From contig DASUDX010000069.1 in assembly GCA_036275365.1 (NCBI GenBank), positions 1-31,884 on the forward strand: 31,884 nt of DNA, given 5' to 3'. Position numbers and translations under genes: made by a program. The DNA comes from DASUDX01 sp036275365 (GTDB taxonomy: Bacteria > Pseudomonadota > Gammaproteobacteria > Nevskiales > Nevskiaceae). The first letter of the stretch is position 1. Every line of letters begins with the position of its first letter. A model generated the notes under the pieces. It was given only the letters and a program-made list of their open reading frames with translations. It did no database searches and had not been told where the DNA came from. Of the stretch, positions 9,771 to 16,155 are shown piece by piece.

Positions 9771-10669
9771 GCCTGCTTCTCCGCCACCCGCAGCACGGCG
9801 CTGCGCGCGCGCGGGTTGTCGGCGCACTCGGCATCGCTGGCGAACTCGCGCGAGATCGCCTTGAGACGGCTGCCGGCCTCGCGGATGAAGCGCTTGACGA
9901 TGCGGTCCTCCAGCGAGTGGAAGCTGATCACCGCCAGGCGGCCGCCGCTGCGCAGGCCTTCGGCGGCGGCGCTCAGCGCCTGCGGCAGCACCTCCAGCTC
10001 GCGGTTGATGAAGATGCGCAGGGCCTGGAAGCTGCGGGTGGCCGGATGGATCTTCTGGCGCGGCCCGGGCAGGGCGCGCTGGATCAGCTCGGCCAGCTGC
10101 GCGGTGCGGGTGATCGGCGCCTGGCTGCGCGCCTCGACCAGCCGGCGGGCGATGCGGCGGCTGGCGCGCTCCTCGCCGTAGTGGAACAGCACATCGGCGA
10201 TCTCCGCCTCCTTGGCCCGCGCCAGCCAGGCCGACACCGGCTCGCCGCGGCCCGGGTCCATGCGCATGTCCAGCGGGCCGTCCTGGCTGAACGAGAAGCC
10301 GCGCTCGGGCTGGTCGAGCTGGGGGCTGGAGACGCCGAGATCGAGCAGGATGCCGTCCACCGCGCCGCTCAATCCGCATTCGGCCAGCAGGGCGCCGAGC
10401 TCGCCGAAGTTGCGGTGGTGCAGGGTGAAGCCGGGCCGGCCGCCGTGGCGCGCCTGACCGGCGGCGATCGCCGCCGGGTCCTGGTCGAGGGCGTGCAGCT
10501 GGCCCTCGCCGGCCAGGGCCTCCAGCAGCGCCTCGCTGTGACCACCGCGGCCATAGGTGGCGTCGATGTAGCAGCCGCCGCGCCGGGGCTGAAGTCCGGC
10601 GAGCGATTCCGCGAGCATCACCGGACGATGGGCGAGCATGGGGTCAGGCGTCTTGGCGGACGGCGGCAC
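9767..10669 (-). CDS. rsmH: RsmH (MraW), 16S rRNA C1402 N4-methyltransferase
   Basis: RsmH methylates N4 of C1402 in 16S rRNA using S-adenosylmethionine. RsmI, encoded about 1.1 kb away here, adds the 2'-O-methyl group to the same nucleotide. Motifs: HRPVML at the N-terminus, the SAM-binding segment IDATYGRGGHS (35-45), LDQDP, and DGILLDLGVSSPQLD in the middle. The C-terminal half has GGRLAVISFHSLEDRIVKRF. The longest frame begins at GTG 10669 (300 residues); an ATG at 10639 gives 290 residues and begins four residues before the conserved RPVML. Neither has a clear Shine-Dalgarno site, so the start is uncertain by ten residues. It follows mraZ by 24 nt and overlaps ftsL. Confidence 0.95.
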   Translation of the reverse strand: MPPSAKTPDPMLAHRPVMLAESLAGLQPRRGGCYIDATYGRGGHSEALLEALAGEGQLHALDQDPAAIAAGQARHGGRPGFTLHHRNFGELGALLAECGLSGAVDGILLDLGVSSPQLDQPERGFSFSQDGPLDMRMDPGRGEPVSAWLARAKEAEIADVLFHYGEERASRRIARRLVEARSQAPITRTAQLAELIQRALPGPRQKIHPATRSFQALRIFINRELEVLPQALSAAAEGLRSGGRLAVISFHSLEDRIVKRFIREAGSRLKAISREFASDAECADNPRARSAVLRVAEKQA

Positions 10670-10693
10670 GGCGGCGCTGCGGCAGGCGCGCCC

Positions 10694-11134
10694 TCATCGA
10701 CGCAGCGCCCGGAAGGCATCGGCGATGCCCACCATCACCGAGGCCGGACCCTCGCCGAAGCGCTCGTTCCAGGCCTCGTCGGCCCACAGGTCCATGCGCT
10801 TGTTCTGGCCCATCAGCACCACCGAGCCGTGCAGGCGGGCGCGCTTGCGCAGCATCGGCGGCACCAGGATGCGGCCCTGGCGATCGATCTCGGTTTCCAC
10901 CGCGTAGCCGATCACCACCTGGTTGAGCCGGTCGGCGACGACCCGGTCCTCCATCGCCTCGATCTGGTCGGCGAGACGCTGGAACTCGGCGGCCGGAAAG
11001 ATTTCCAGGCAGGGATTCGGACCGACGGTGAGGTAGAGCTGCGGGGCCTCGCCCTCGAGTTTCTGGCGAAAGCGGGCCGGGATCGCCAGGCGACCCTTGT
11101 CGTCGATCGTGAGTTGATGCGACCCAGCAAACAC
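10694..11134 (-). CDS. mraZ: MraZ, transcriptional repressor of the dcw operon
   Basis: MraZ is an AbrB-like DNA-binding protein that, in E. coli, represses its own dcw operon by binding GTGGG repeats at the promoter. The frame is open to 11197, but homologous sequence begins at FAGSHQLTIDDKGRL. I therefore place the start at GTG 11134, which has a GGAG Shine-Dalgarno site 7 nt upstream. This gives 146 residues, close to the usual 140-152. The two DXXXR motifs of the duplicated MraZ fold are DDKGR (11-15) and DRQGR (84-88). The longer start would take translation through the candidate operator and the end of the candidate -10 element, another reason to reject it. First gene of the operon. Confidence 0.94.
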   Translation of the reverse strand: MFAGSHQLTIDDKGRLAIPARFRQKLEGEAPQLYLTVGPNPCLEIFPAAEFQRLADQIEAMEDRVVADRLNQVVIGYAVETEIDRQGRILVPPMLRKRARLHGSVVLMGQNKRMDLWADEAWNERFGEGPASVMVGIADAFRALRR

Positions 11135-11162
11135 GCCCGCTCTCCACCCGCCTGGTGAAGGC

Positions 11163-11197
11163 ACCACTTCTCCCCACTTTGGTGCCCAGTGACCCAC
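11163..11197 (-). promoter_or_regulatory. Candidate MraZ operator: 10-bp-periodic GTGGG-like repeats
   Basis: Read on the minus strand, boxes start every 10 bp: GTGGG at 11197, GGGCA at 11187 (degenerate, with a TGGGC one base out of phase), GTGGG at 11177 and GTGGT at 11167. This matches the known E. coli arrangement of TGGGN boxes separated by 5 bp. The array starts within the candidate -10 hexamer and runs into the mraZ leader, where bound protein would block initiation. The repeats are seen directly; binding by MraZ is inferred. Confidence 0.6.
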
Positions 11198-11225
11198 TAT
11201 AAACCACGAATTTCCCCGCCAGCAA
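11196..11225 (-). promoter_or_regulatory. Candidate promoter of the dcw operon
   Basis: On the minus strand TTGCTG (11225-11220) is separated by 18 bp from TATAGT (11201-11196), a good sigma70-type -10 element with one mismatch to TATAAT. The -35 matches only in its TTG. The predicted start of transcription is near 11189, giving a leader of about 55 nt before the mraZ GTG. The overlap with the GTGGG repeats supports regulation at this point. Confidence 0.55.
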
Positions 11226-11314
11226 GCCGTTCAGCGCGCTTTTCCCAAACGGAAACAAGCACTTAGCGGAATGATCGGGGATGGGTGAAGATCAAGGAAA
11301 ACAGGCACTTGGGA

Positions 11315-11337
11315 GCAGGACTTCAAGTGAAGTCTGC
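11315..11337. repeat. Inverted repeat upstream of the dcw promoter
   Basis: A dyad with arms GACTTCA and TGAAGTC around AG occupies 11319-11334. Allowing one bulged base it extends to GCAG/CTGC ends at 11315 and 11337, about ten paired bases in all. It is less GC-rich than the rest of the window and no U-tract follows on either strand, so it looks more like a protein-binding dyad than a terminator. It sits about 90 bp upstream of the mraZ -35 and 60 bp after rnpB. Function unknown. Confidence 0.5.
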
Positions 11338-11355
11338 GGATGGAGCGGGGGTCCG

Positions 11356-11388
11356 GGCGGCGCCCCGGCCCACTGGCCGGTCGCCGCC
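11356..11388 (-). terminator. GC-rich hairpin downstream of rnpB, no U-tract
   Basis: Outer arms of 7 bp (11356-11362 with 11382-11388) enclose an inner stem of 6 bp (11365-11370 with 11375-11380) around a 4-nt loop. It begins 10 nt after the RNase P RNA 3' strand. No run of T follows in the minus direction, so intrinsic termination is uncertain. It may instead block 3' exonucleases or help define the processed 3' end. Confidence 0.4.
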
Positions 11389-11397
11389 ACCCGAAAA

Positions 11398-11783
11398 GGG
11401 CAACTCGGCCGATAAGCCGGGTTCTGTCTAGGGCTCGCGCCCCGAGACAATCATTCCTCTAGGCCCGCCGTCACCGACGGGCTCCAGCAGCCTACCCGGG
11501 TACCTGCGCGGGCCGCGCAGTCTGTCTTGCGACAGCCGTACCCCTATTTGGCCTTGCTCCGGATGGGGTTTGCCGTGCCGGTCTGTTGCCAGACTCGCGG
11601 TGCGCTCTTACCGCACCATTTCACCCTTGCCTGATCGCGGTTGCCCGCGCCATCGGCGGTATCTTTCTGTTGCACTGATCCGTCGGCTCGCGCCGCCCAG
11701 CCGTTAGCTGGCATCCCGCCCTGTGGAGCCCGGACTTTCCTCCCCCGCGTTGCCGCGGCGGCGATTGCCTGGCCGAGTTGCCC
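11398..11783 (-). ncRNA. rnpB: RNase P RNA, class A
   Basis: The catalytic RNA of RNase P, which cleaves 5' leaders from pre-tRNA. Ends are set by a perfect 13-bp P1 helix pairing 11783-11771 with 11410-11398. Conserved blocks read on the minus strand are GAGGAAAGTCCGGGCTCC within 11725-11743, GGAGCAAGGCCAAATAGGGG at 11560-11541 and ACAGAACCCGGCTTAT near 11428-11413. These are diagnostic of bacterial class A RNA and follow the E. coli order. Length about 386 nt, close to the E. coli 377. It begins only 7 nt after the rsmI stop, so its promoter must lie inside rsmI or it is processed from an rsmI transcript. Exact ends could differ by a few bases. Confidence 0.97.
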
Positions 11784-11790
11784 GCGCAGT

Positions 11791-12660
11791 CTACTCCCCG
11801 TCCGCCGCGCTGCCGAGCGCCTGGCGGTAGAAACGCTGGCGCGGCAGACCGGTGTAGGCCGCCGCCAGCCGGGCGGCGCGCGAGGCCGGCAGCTCGGTGA
11901 GCAGCAGCTCGAGCAGGCGCTGGGCCTCGGCCGGCAGCGCCTCGTCGGCCTCCACCGGTGCGGCGCCTTCCACCACCAGCACGAACTCGCCGCGCTGCCG
12001 GTGGGGATCGGCGCGCAGCCAGGGCAGCAACTCCTGCAGCGGTGCCAGCTCGCTCTGCTCGAACTGCTTGGTCAGCTCGCGGGCCAGACAGACCCGCCGC
12101 GCCGGCCCCAGCACCGCCAGCAGGTCGGCGAGGCAGGCCTCGATGCGATGGCTGGATTCGTAGACGATCCAGGTATGGGTGAGCCCGGCCAGCTCGCGCA
12201 GCCGCTCGCGGCGGGCCGCCTCGCGGGCGGGCAGGAAGCCGACGAACTCGAAGCGGTCGCTGGGCAGACCGGCGATCGACAGGGCGGCGATCGCCGCGCA
12301 GGGGCCGGGCACGGTGCGCACCGGAACGCCAGCCGCCCGCGCGGCGCGCACCACGGTGAAGCCGGGATCGGAAATCAGCGGGGTGCCGGCATCGGCGATC
12401 AGGGCCAGGCTCTCGCCGCTGCGCAGACGCGCCAGCAGGCGCTCGGCCTGCGCCGCCTCGTTGTGCTCATGCACCGCCTGCAGCGGGGTGCGGATGCCAT
12501 GGGCACTGAGCAGGGTCTGGCTGGTGCGGGTGTCCTCGGCGCCGATCAGGCTGACCTGGCCGAGCACCCGCTGCGCGCGCGGCGAGAAATCCCCGAGGTG
12601 GCCGATGGGCGTGGCCACCACATACAGCGTGCCGGGTTCGACATCGGAGGTCTCGCTCAT
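11791..12660 (-). CDS. rsmI: RsmI, 16S rRNA C1402 2'-O-methyltransferase
   Basis: RsmI methylates the ribose of C1402 in 16S rRNA, the nucleotide that RsmH modifies on the base. The 289-residue protein has the tetrapyrrole-methylase fold. GTLYVVATPIGHLGD is at residues 10-24, GAEDTRTSQTLL at about 40-51, ALIADAGTPLISDPG near 86-100, VPGPCAAIAALSIAGLPSD near 117-135, and YESSHRI follows. All are standard RsmI motifs. It is transcribed away from lpoA, as in E. coli and Pseudomonas. The stop codon is 7 nt from the 5' end of rnpB. Confidence 0.96.
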   Translation of the reverse strand: MSETSDVEPGTLYVVATPIGHLGDFSPRAQRVLGQVSLIGAEDTRTSQTLLSAHGIRTPLQAVHEHNEAAQAERLLARLRSGESLALIADAGTPLISDPGFTVVRAARAAGVPVRTVPGPCAAIAALSIAGLPSDRFEFVGFLPAREAARRERLRELAGLTHTWIVYESSHRIEACLADLLAVLGPARRVCLARELTKQFEQSELAPLQELLPWLRADPHRQRGEFVLVVEGAAPVEADEALPAEAQRLLELLLTELPASRAARLAAAYTGLPRQRFYRQALGSAADGE

Positions 12661-12683
12661 CGCCGGGAGCTCATGGGGCGCGT

Positions 12684-12690
12684 GATAATG
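12684..12690. promoter_or_regulatory. Candidate shared -10 element between rsmI and lpoA
   Basis: GATAAT (12684-12689, plus) differs from TATAAT at one base and ends 6 nt before the lpoA ATG. Read on the minus strand, the same site gives CATTAT (12690-12685) upstream of rsmI. No clear -35 is visible for either direction. If used for lpoA, transcription would begin at or next to the ATG, giving a leaderless message. Low certainty because only a hexamer supports it. Confidence 0.35.
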
Positions 12691-12695
12691 CCGCC

Positions 12696-14354
12696 ATGAT
12701 GCGCCGCCCGCCCCTGCTCCTGCTGGCCCTCTGCGGGCTGCTGCTCGTCCCCGGCCCTGCGCTGGCGAACGAGACCCTGCTGCGCCAGGCCGAGACCCGC
12801 CTCGCCGAGGGCGATGACCGCGCCGCCGAGCGGCTGCTCAGCGAGATCGCCGATGCCTCGCTCAGCCTCGAGGCGCTCGCCCGGATGCAGCTGGTGCGCG
12901 CCGAGATCCTACTCAAGCGCGGGCAGCTCGAGGGCGCCCTGCGCAGCCTGCCGCCGAGTGCGGTCCATGTGCCGGGCCTCGGCGCACGCATCGAGCAGCT
13001 GCGCGCCGAGGCGGCGCAGACCCTGGGGGATCTGCCACAGGCGGTGCAGGCGCTGTGCGAGCGCGAGCGCTACCTGGCGACCGATGCCGCGGCGCTCGCC
13101 GAGAACCGCGAGCGCCTGTGGGCGCTGATCACCGCCCAGCCGCTGGATCCGGCGGTGGAATCGCGGCTGGCGCTGCTGGCGCCGCTGCCGCGCGGCTGGC
13201 TGGACCTGGCCCTGCGCCTGCAGCGCGCCGGCGGCCGTGTCGATCTGCAGGACTGGGCGCTCCGCCATCCCGGGCATCCGGCCACCGCCCTGCTGGGGCG
13301 GATCGGCGGCGCCAGCACCGATCTGCCGTTCGCAGCGCCAGCGGTACGCAGCGGCTTCATCGCCGTGCTGCTGCCCCTCAGCGGGGCGCTGGCCGCGAGC
13401 GGCGAGGCCGTGCGCGACGGCCTGATCAGCGCCTGGCTCGCCCCCGGGGCGGCGGCTCGGCCGGCGCTGCGCTTCTACGACGCCGGCATGAGCGACGAAG
13501 CCGCGGTCTACGCCTACCACCAGGCCCTGCGCGAGGGTGCGGCCGCCCTGATCGGCCCGCTGCGCAAGGAGAGCGTGCTGGCCATTGCGCGCCTGCAGCC
13601 GCCGCTGCCGGTGCTGGCCCTGAACACGGTGGACGGCCTGAGCCAGCCGGGCCTGCTGCAGCTGGCCCTGGCGCCGGAGCACGAGGCACGCTCGGCGGCG
13701 CTGGCCGCGGCCGCCCAGGGGCTGCGCCGCGCCGCCGTGCTGGTGCCCCAGGGCGAGTGGGGCCAGCGGGTGGCCGAGGCCTTCCGCCAGAGCTTCGAGA
13801 ACAGTGGCGGACGGGTGGTGAGCGAGGCCCGCTTTGAAGCGCGCGGGCTGGATCATTCGCGGCCGGCCCGGCAGCTGGCCGGATACGACGCCAGTGAATC
13901 GCGGGCCAAGGCGCTGGCCGGCATTCTCGGCGGGCCCAGCGAGTTCGACCCGCGCGGCCGCGATGATCTGGATCTGGTCTTTCTCGGGGCCCGCGCCAGC
14001 GAGGCCGAGCTGATCCTGCCGCAGCTGCGCTTCTACCGGCTCAGCCGTCTGCCGATCTTCGCCACCGCCTCGGTCAGCGATGGCCGCCAGCCGCCGGCGG
14101 GGCTGCGGGTCTGCGAGCTGCCCTGGTTCGCCCAGGTCGAGCGGGCCGAGCTCGCGCCCTGGATGAACCCCGCCGGTGATGCCGCGCGCCTGTTCGCCCT
14201 CGGCCGCGATGCCGCCCAGGTGCTGCAGCGCTGGGTGCTCGACGGCGGCCATCGTCTGGACAGTCTTTCCGGCGCCAGCGGTCGTCTGCGCGTGGATCCC
14301 AGCGGCCGCATCGAGCGCGAGCTCGACTGCGCGCCCGCAGGCGGCGGCGCGTGA
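12696..14354 (+). CDS. lpoA: LpoA/LppC-family regulator of peptidoglycan synthase, without an obvious lipobox
   Basis: In E. coli LpoA is an outer-membrane lipoprotein that activates the synthase PBP1A. This 552-residue protein has the expected two-part build. The N-terminal half (about 25-210) is rich in short helices like a TPR domain. The C-terminal half (about 215-545) resembles a periplasmic binding protein and begins GFIAVLLPLSGALAASGEAVRDGLI. The signal sequence (1-24) ends in ALA-NE, a signal peptidase I pattern. The only nearby cysteine, Cys13, is preceded by Leu and lies inside the hydrophobic core, so it is a poor lipobox. No Shine-Dalgarno site is seen. The yraN GTG overlaps the stop as GTGA. 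Position between rsmI and yraN strongly supports the family call; membrane anchoring is doubtful. Confidence 0.85.
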   Translation: MMRRPPLLLLALCGLLLVPGPALANETLLRQAETRLAEGDDRAAERLLSEIADASLSLEALARMQLVRAEILLKRGQLEGALRSLPPSAVHVPGLGARIEQLRAEAAQTLGDLPQAVQALCERERYLATDAAALAENRERLWALITAQPLDPAVESRLALLAPLPRGWLDLALRLQRAGGRVDLQDWALRHPGHPATALLGRIGGASTDLPFAAPAVRSGFIAVLLPLSGALAASGEAVRDGLISAWLAPGAAARPALRFYDAGMSDEAAVYAYHQALREGAAALIGPLRKESVLAIARLQPPLPVLALNTVDGLSQPGLLQLALAPEHEARSAALAAAAQGLRRAAVLVPQGEWGQRVAEAFRQSFENSGGRVVSEARFEARGLDHSRPARQLAGYDASESRAKALAGILGGPSEFDPRGRDDLDLVFLGARASEAELILPQLRFYRLSRLPIFATASVSDGRQPPAGLRVCELPWFAQVERAELAPWMNPAGDAARLFALGRDAAQVLQRWVLDGGHRLDSLSGASGRLRVDPSGRIERELDCAPAGGGA

Positions 14355-14701
14355 ACCCTCGCGGCGTCGCCGCCGAACAGGCCGCGGAGGCCCTGCTCCG
14401 GCAGGCGGGCCTGCGCCTGCTGTTCCGCAACTGGCGCGGGCGGCGCGGCGAGCTGGACCTGGTGATGGAGGAGGGCGCCACGGTGGTGGTGGTGGAGGTG
14501 CGCGCACGCGGCCAGTCCGGCTTTGGCGATGCGCTGGAGAGCATCGGTCCGCACAAGCGTCAGCGTCTGCTGGCCGCCACCCGCGAGCTGCTGGCCCGCG
14601 AGCCGCGGCTGGCCGAGCGCCCGCTGCGCTTCGATGTGGTGACGCTTGACGGCGACCATCCGCCGCAGTGGCTGCGCGAGGCCTTCGAGGCCGAGGCATG
14701 A
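14351..14701 (+). CDS. yraN: YraN family (UPF0102) nuclease-fold protein
   Basis: A 116-residue protein of the UPF0102 family, which has a Holliday-junction-resolvase/restriction-nuclease-like fold; its substrate is not established. The core is visible as RNWRGRRGELDLVMEEGATVVVVEVRAR, quoted in two pieces: RNWRGRRGELDLVMEEG then TVVVVEVRAR. These include the nuclease-like Glu, Asp and EVR residues. FGDALESIGPHKRQRL follows. The start is GTG at 14351, overlapping the lpoA stop; the stop overlaps the next gene's ATG. In E. coli yraN is followed by diaA and dolP. Here those are replaced by an FAD-linked oxidase, so only part of the ancestral neighbourhood is kept. Confidence 0.92.
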   Translation: MNPRGVAAEQAAEALLRQAGLRLLFRNWRGRRGELDLVMEEGATVVVVEVRARGQSGFGDALESIGPHKRQRLLAATRELLAREPRLAERPLRFDVVTLDGDHPPQWLREAFEAEA

Positions 14702-16083
14702 GACCGCTGCCGGCGGTGCTGCGTCAGCAGCTGCGCGAGGCCTTCGGCGAGGGCTGGCGGGAGGATCCGGCCGATTGCCTGGCCTACGGCTACGACAACT
14801 CCCGCCGCAGCCTGCCGCCGCAGGCGGTGGCGCTGGCGGCCGAGGACAGCCAGATCGAGCGCCTGGTGCACGCCTGTGCCGAGCATGCGGTGCCGCTGAC
14901 GGTGCGCGGGCGCGGCACCAACACCACCGGCGCCAGCGTGCCGCTGGCCGGCGGCGTGGTGCTCTCGCTGGAGCGCATGAACCGGGTGCTGCGGGTGTCG
15001 GCCGGGGATCGTCTGCTGGTGGCCCAGGCCGGCTGCCTCAACAGCACGGTGCAGCAGGCGGCCGCCGCCGAGGGGCTGTTCTGGCCGCCAGACCCGACCA
15101 GCGCGGGCTATTCGACCATCGGCGGCAATCTCGCCTGCGGTGCCGGCGGTCCGCGCGCGGTGAAGTACGGCACCGCCCGCGAGCATGTGCTGGGTCTGCG
15201 CGCGATCAGCGGTGCCGGCCACTGGCTGCGCACCGGCTGCCAGACCAGCAAGGGCGTGGTCGGCTACGACCTCACCCGCCTGCTGGTGGGCTCCGAGGGA
15301 ACGCTTGCGATCATCACCGAGGCCACGCTGCGCCTGCTGCCGCTGGCGCCGGCGCGGCGCACCCTGCGCGCCGCCTACCGCGATGTGGAAAGCGCGGCGG
15401 CGGCGGTGGCCCGGCTGATGGCGCAGCCGGCCACCCCCTCGAGCCTCGAGTTCATGGATGGCGATGCGGTGGCCCTGGCCCAGGCCTGGCATGACACCGG
15501 GGTACCGGCCGGCACCGGGGCGCTGCTGCTGCTGGAAGTCGACGGCGAGGCCGAGACCCTGCCGGCCCAGGTCCGCGCGGTGGCCGCCGCGGCAGCCGGC
15601 GCCGGGCTGATCGAATGGCGCGAGGCGACCGCCGCTGCCGAGGCCGAGACGCTCTGGGCCTGCCGCAAGGCGCTCTCGCCCAGCCTGCGCCAGCTGGCAC
15701 CAAAGAAGGTCAACGAGGATGTGGCAGTGCCGGTCACCCGCCTGCCCGAGCTGGTGCGCGGCCTGCAGCGGCTGTCGCGCGACCATGCGCTGCGCATCGT
15801 CACCTTCGGCCATGCCGGCAACGGCAATCTGCATGTGAACCTGCTCGCCGATCCGGATGATCCGGCCCAGCTCCGCGCCATCGAGGCCTGTCTGCCGGCG
15901 GTGTTCCGGCTGGTGCTCGATCTCGGTGGCACCCTCAGTGGCGAGCACGGGGTGGGGATCGACAAGCGCGACTTCGTCGCCTGGGAGATCGAGCCCGCCA
16001 CCCTCGAGCTGATGCGCGGACTCAAGCGGGTGTTCGATCCGCAGGGCATCCTCAATCCGGGCAAGACCTTGCCGGCGGCCTGA
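14698..16083 (+). CDS. FAD-linked oxidase of the GlcD / D-2-hydroxyacid dehydrogenase type
   Basis: Likely oxidises a D-2-hydroxy acid such as D-lactate or glycolate, passing electrons to the respiratory chain or an acceptor protein. The 461-residue protein has a PCMH-type FAD-binding domain at the N-terminus: TVRGRGTNTTGASVPLAGG from residue 68, then PPDPTSAGYSTIGGNLACGAGG. The C-terminal substrate domain contains VTFGHAGNGNLHVN, GGTLSGEHGVGIDKRDF and FDPQGILNPGK, all typical of GlcD-like proteins. No iron-sulfur domain or GlcE/GlcF partner lies alongside, so the substrate cannot be fixed. I chose ATG 14698, overlapping the yraN stop as ATGA, over a GTG ten codons earlier inside yraN. Confidence 0.88.
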   Translation: MRPLPAVLRQQLREAFGEGWREDPADCLAYGYDNSRRSLPPQAVALAAEDSQIERLVHACAEHAVPLTVRGRGTNTTGASVPLAGGVVLSLERMNRVLRVSAGDRLLVAQAGCLNSTVQQAAAAEGLFWPPDPTSAGYSTIGGNLACGAGGPRAVKYGTAREHVLGLRAISGAGHWLRTGCQTSKGVVGYDLTRLLVGSEGTLAIITEATLRLLPLAPARRTLRAAYRDVESAAAAVARLMAQPATPSSLEFMDGDAVALAQAWHDTGVPAGTGALLLLEVDGEAETLPAQVRAVAAAAAGAGLIEWREATAAAEAETLWACRKALSPSLRQLAPKKVNEDVAVPVTRLPELVRGLQRLSRDHALRIVTFGHAGNGNLHVNLLADPDDPAQLRAIEACLPAVFRLVLDLGGTLSGEHGVGIDKRDFVAWEIEPATLELMRGLKRVFDPQGILNPGKTLPAA

Positions 16084-16094
16084 GCGGGGTGGGT

Positions 16095-16114
16095 CCCGGG
16101 GCCGCGGCCGCGGG
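16095..16114 (+). terminator. GC-rich hairpin after the FAD-linked oxidase gene
   Basis: A 20-nt segment starting 12 nt after the oxidase stop folds with 7 paired bases, one G-G mismatch and a 4-nt loop. It contains the 12-bp perfect palindrome at 16102-16113. No T-tract follows. It may end or attenuate the lpoA-yraN-oxidase transcript before the next promoter. Weak evidence. Confidence 0.3.
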
Positions 16115-16116
16115 TC

Positions 16117-16149
16117 TACCATGGCGGCACAACGACAACGCCGGAGGAG
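16117..16149 (+). promoter_or_regulatory. Candidate -10 hexamer and strong ribosome binding site of the wax ester synthase gene
   Basis: TACCAT at 16117-16122 resembles a -10 element, with no recognisable -35. GGAGGAG at 16143-16149 is one of the best Shine-Dalgarno sequences in the window and lies 6 nt before the ATG at 16156. The ribosome binding site is clear; the promoter is a guess. Confidence 0.45.
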
Positions 16150-16155
16150 TGCCCC

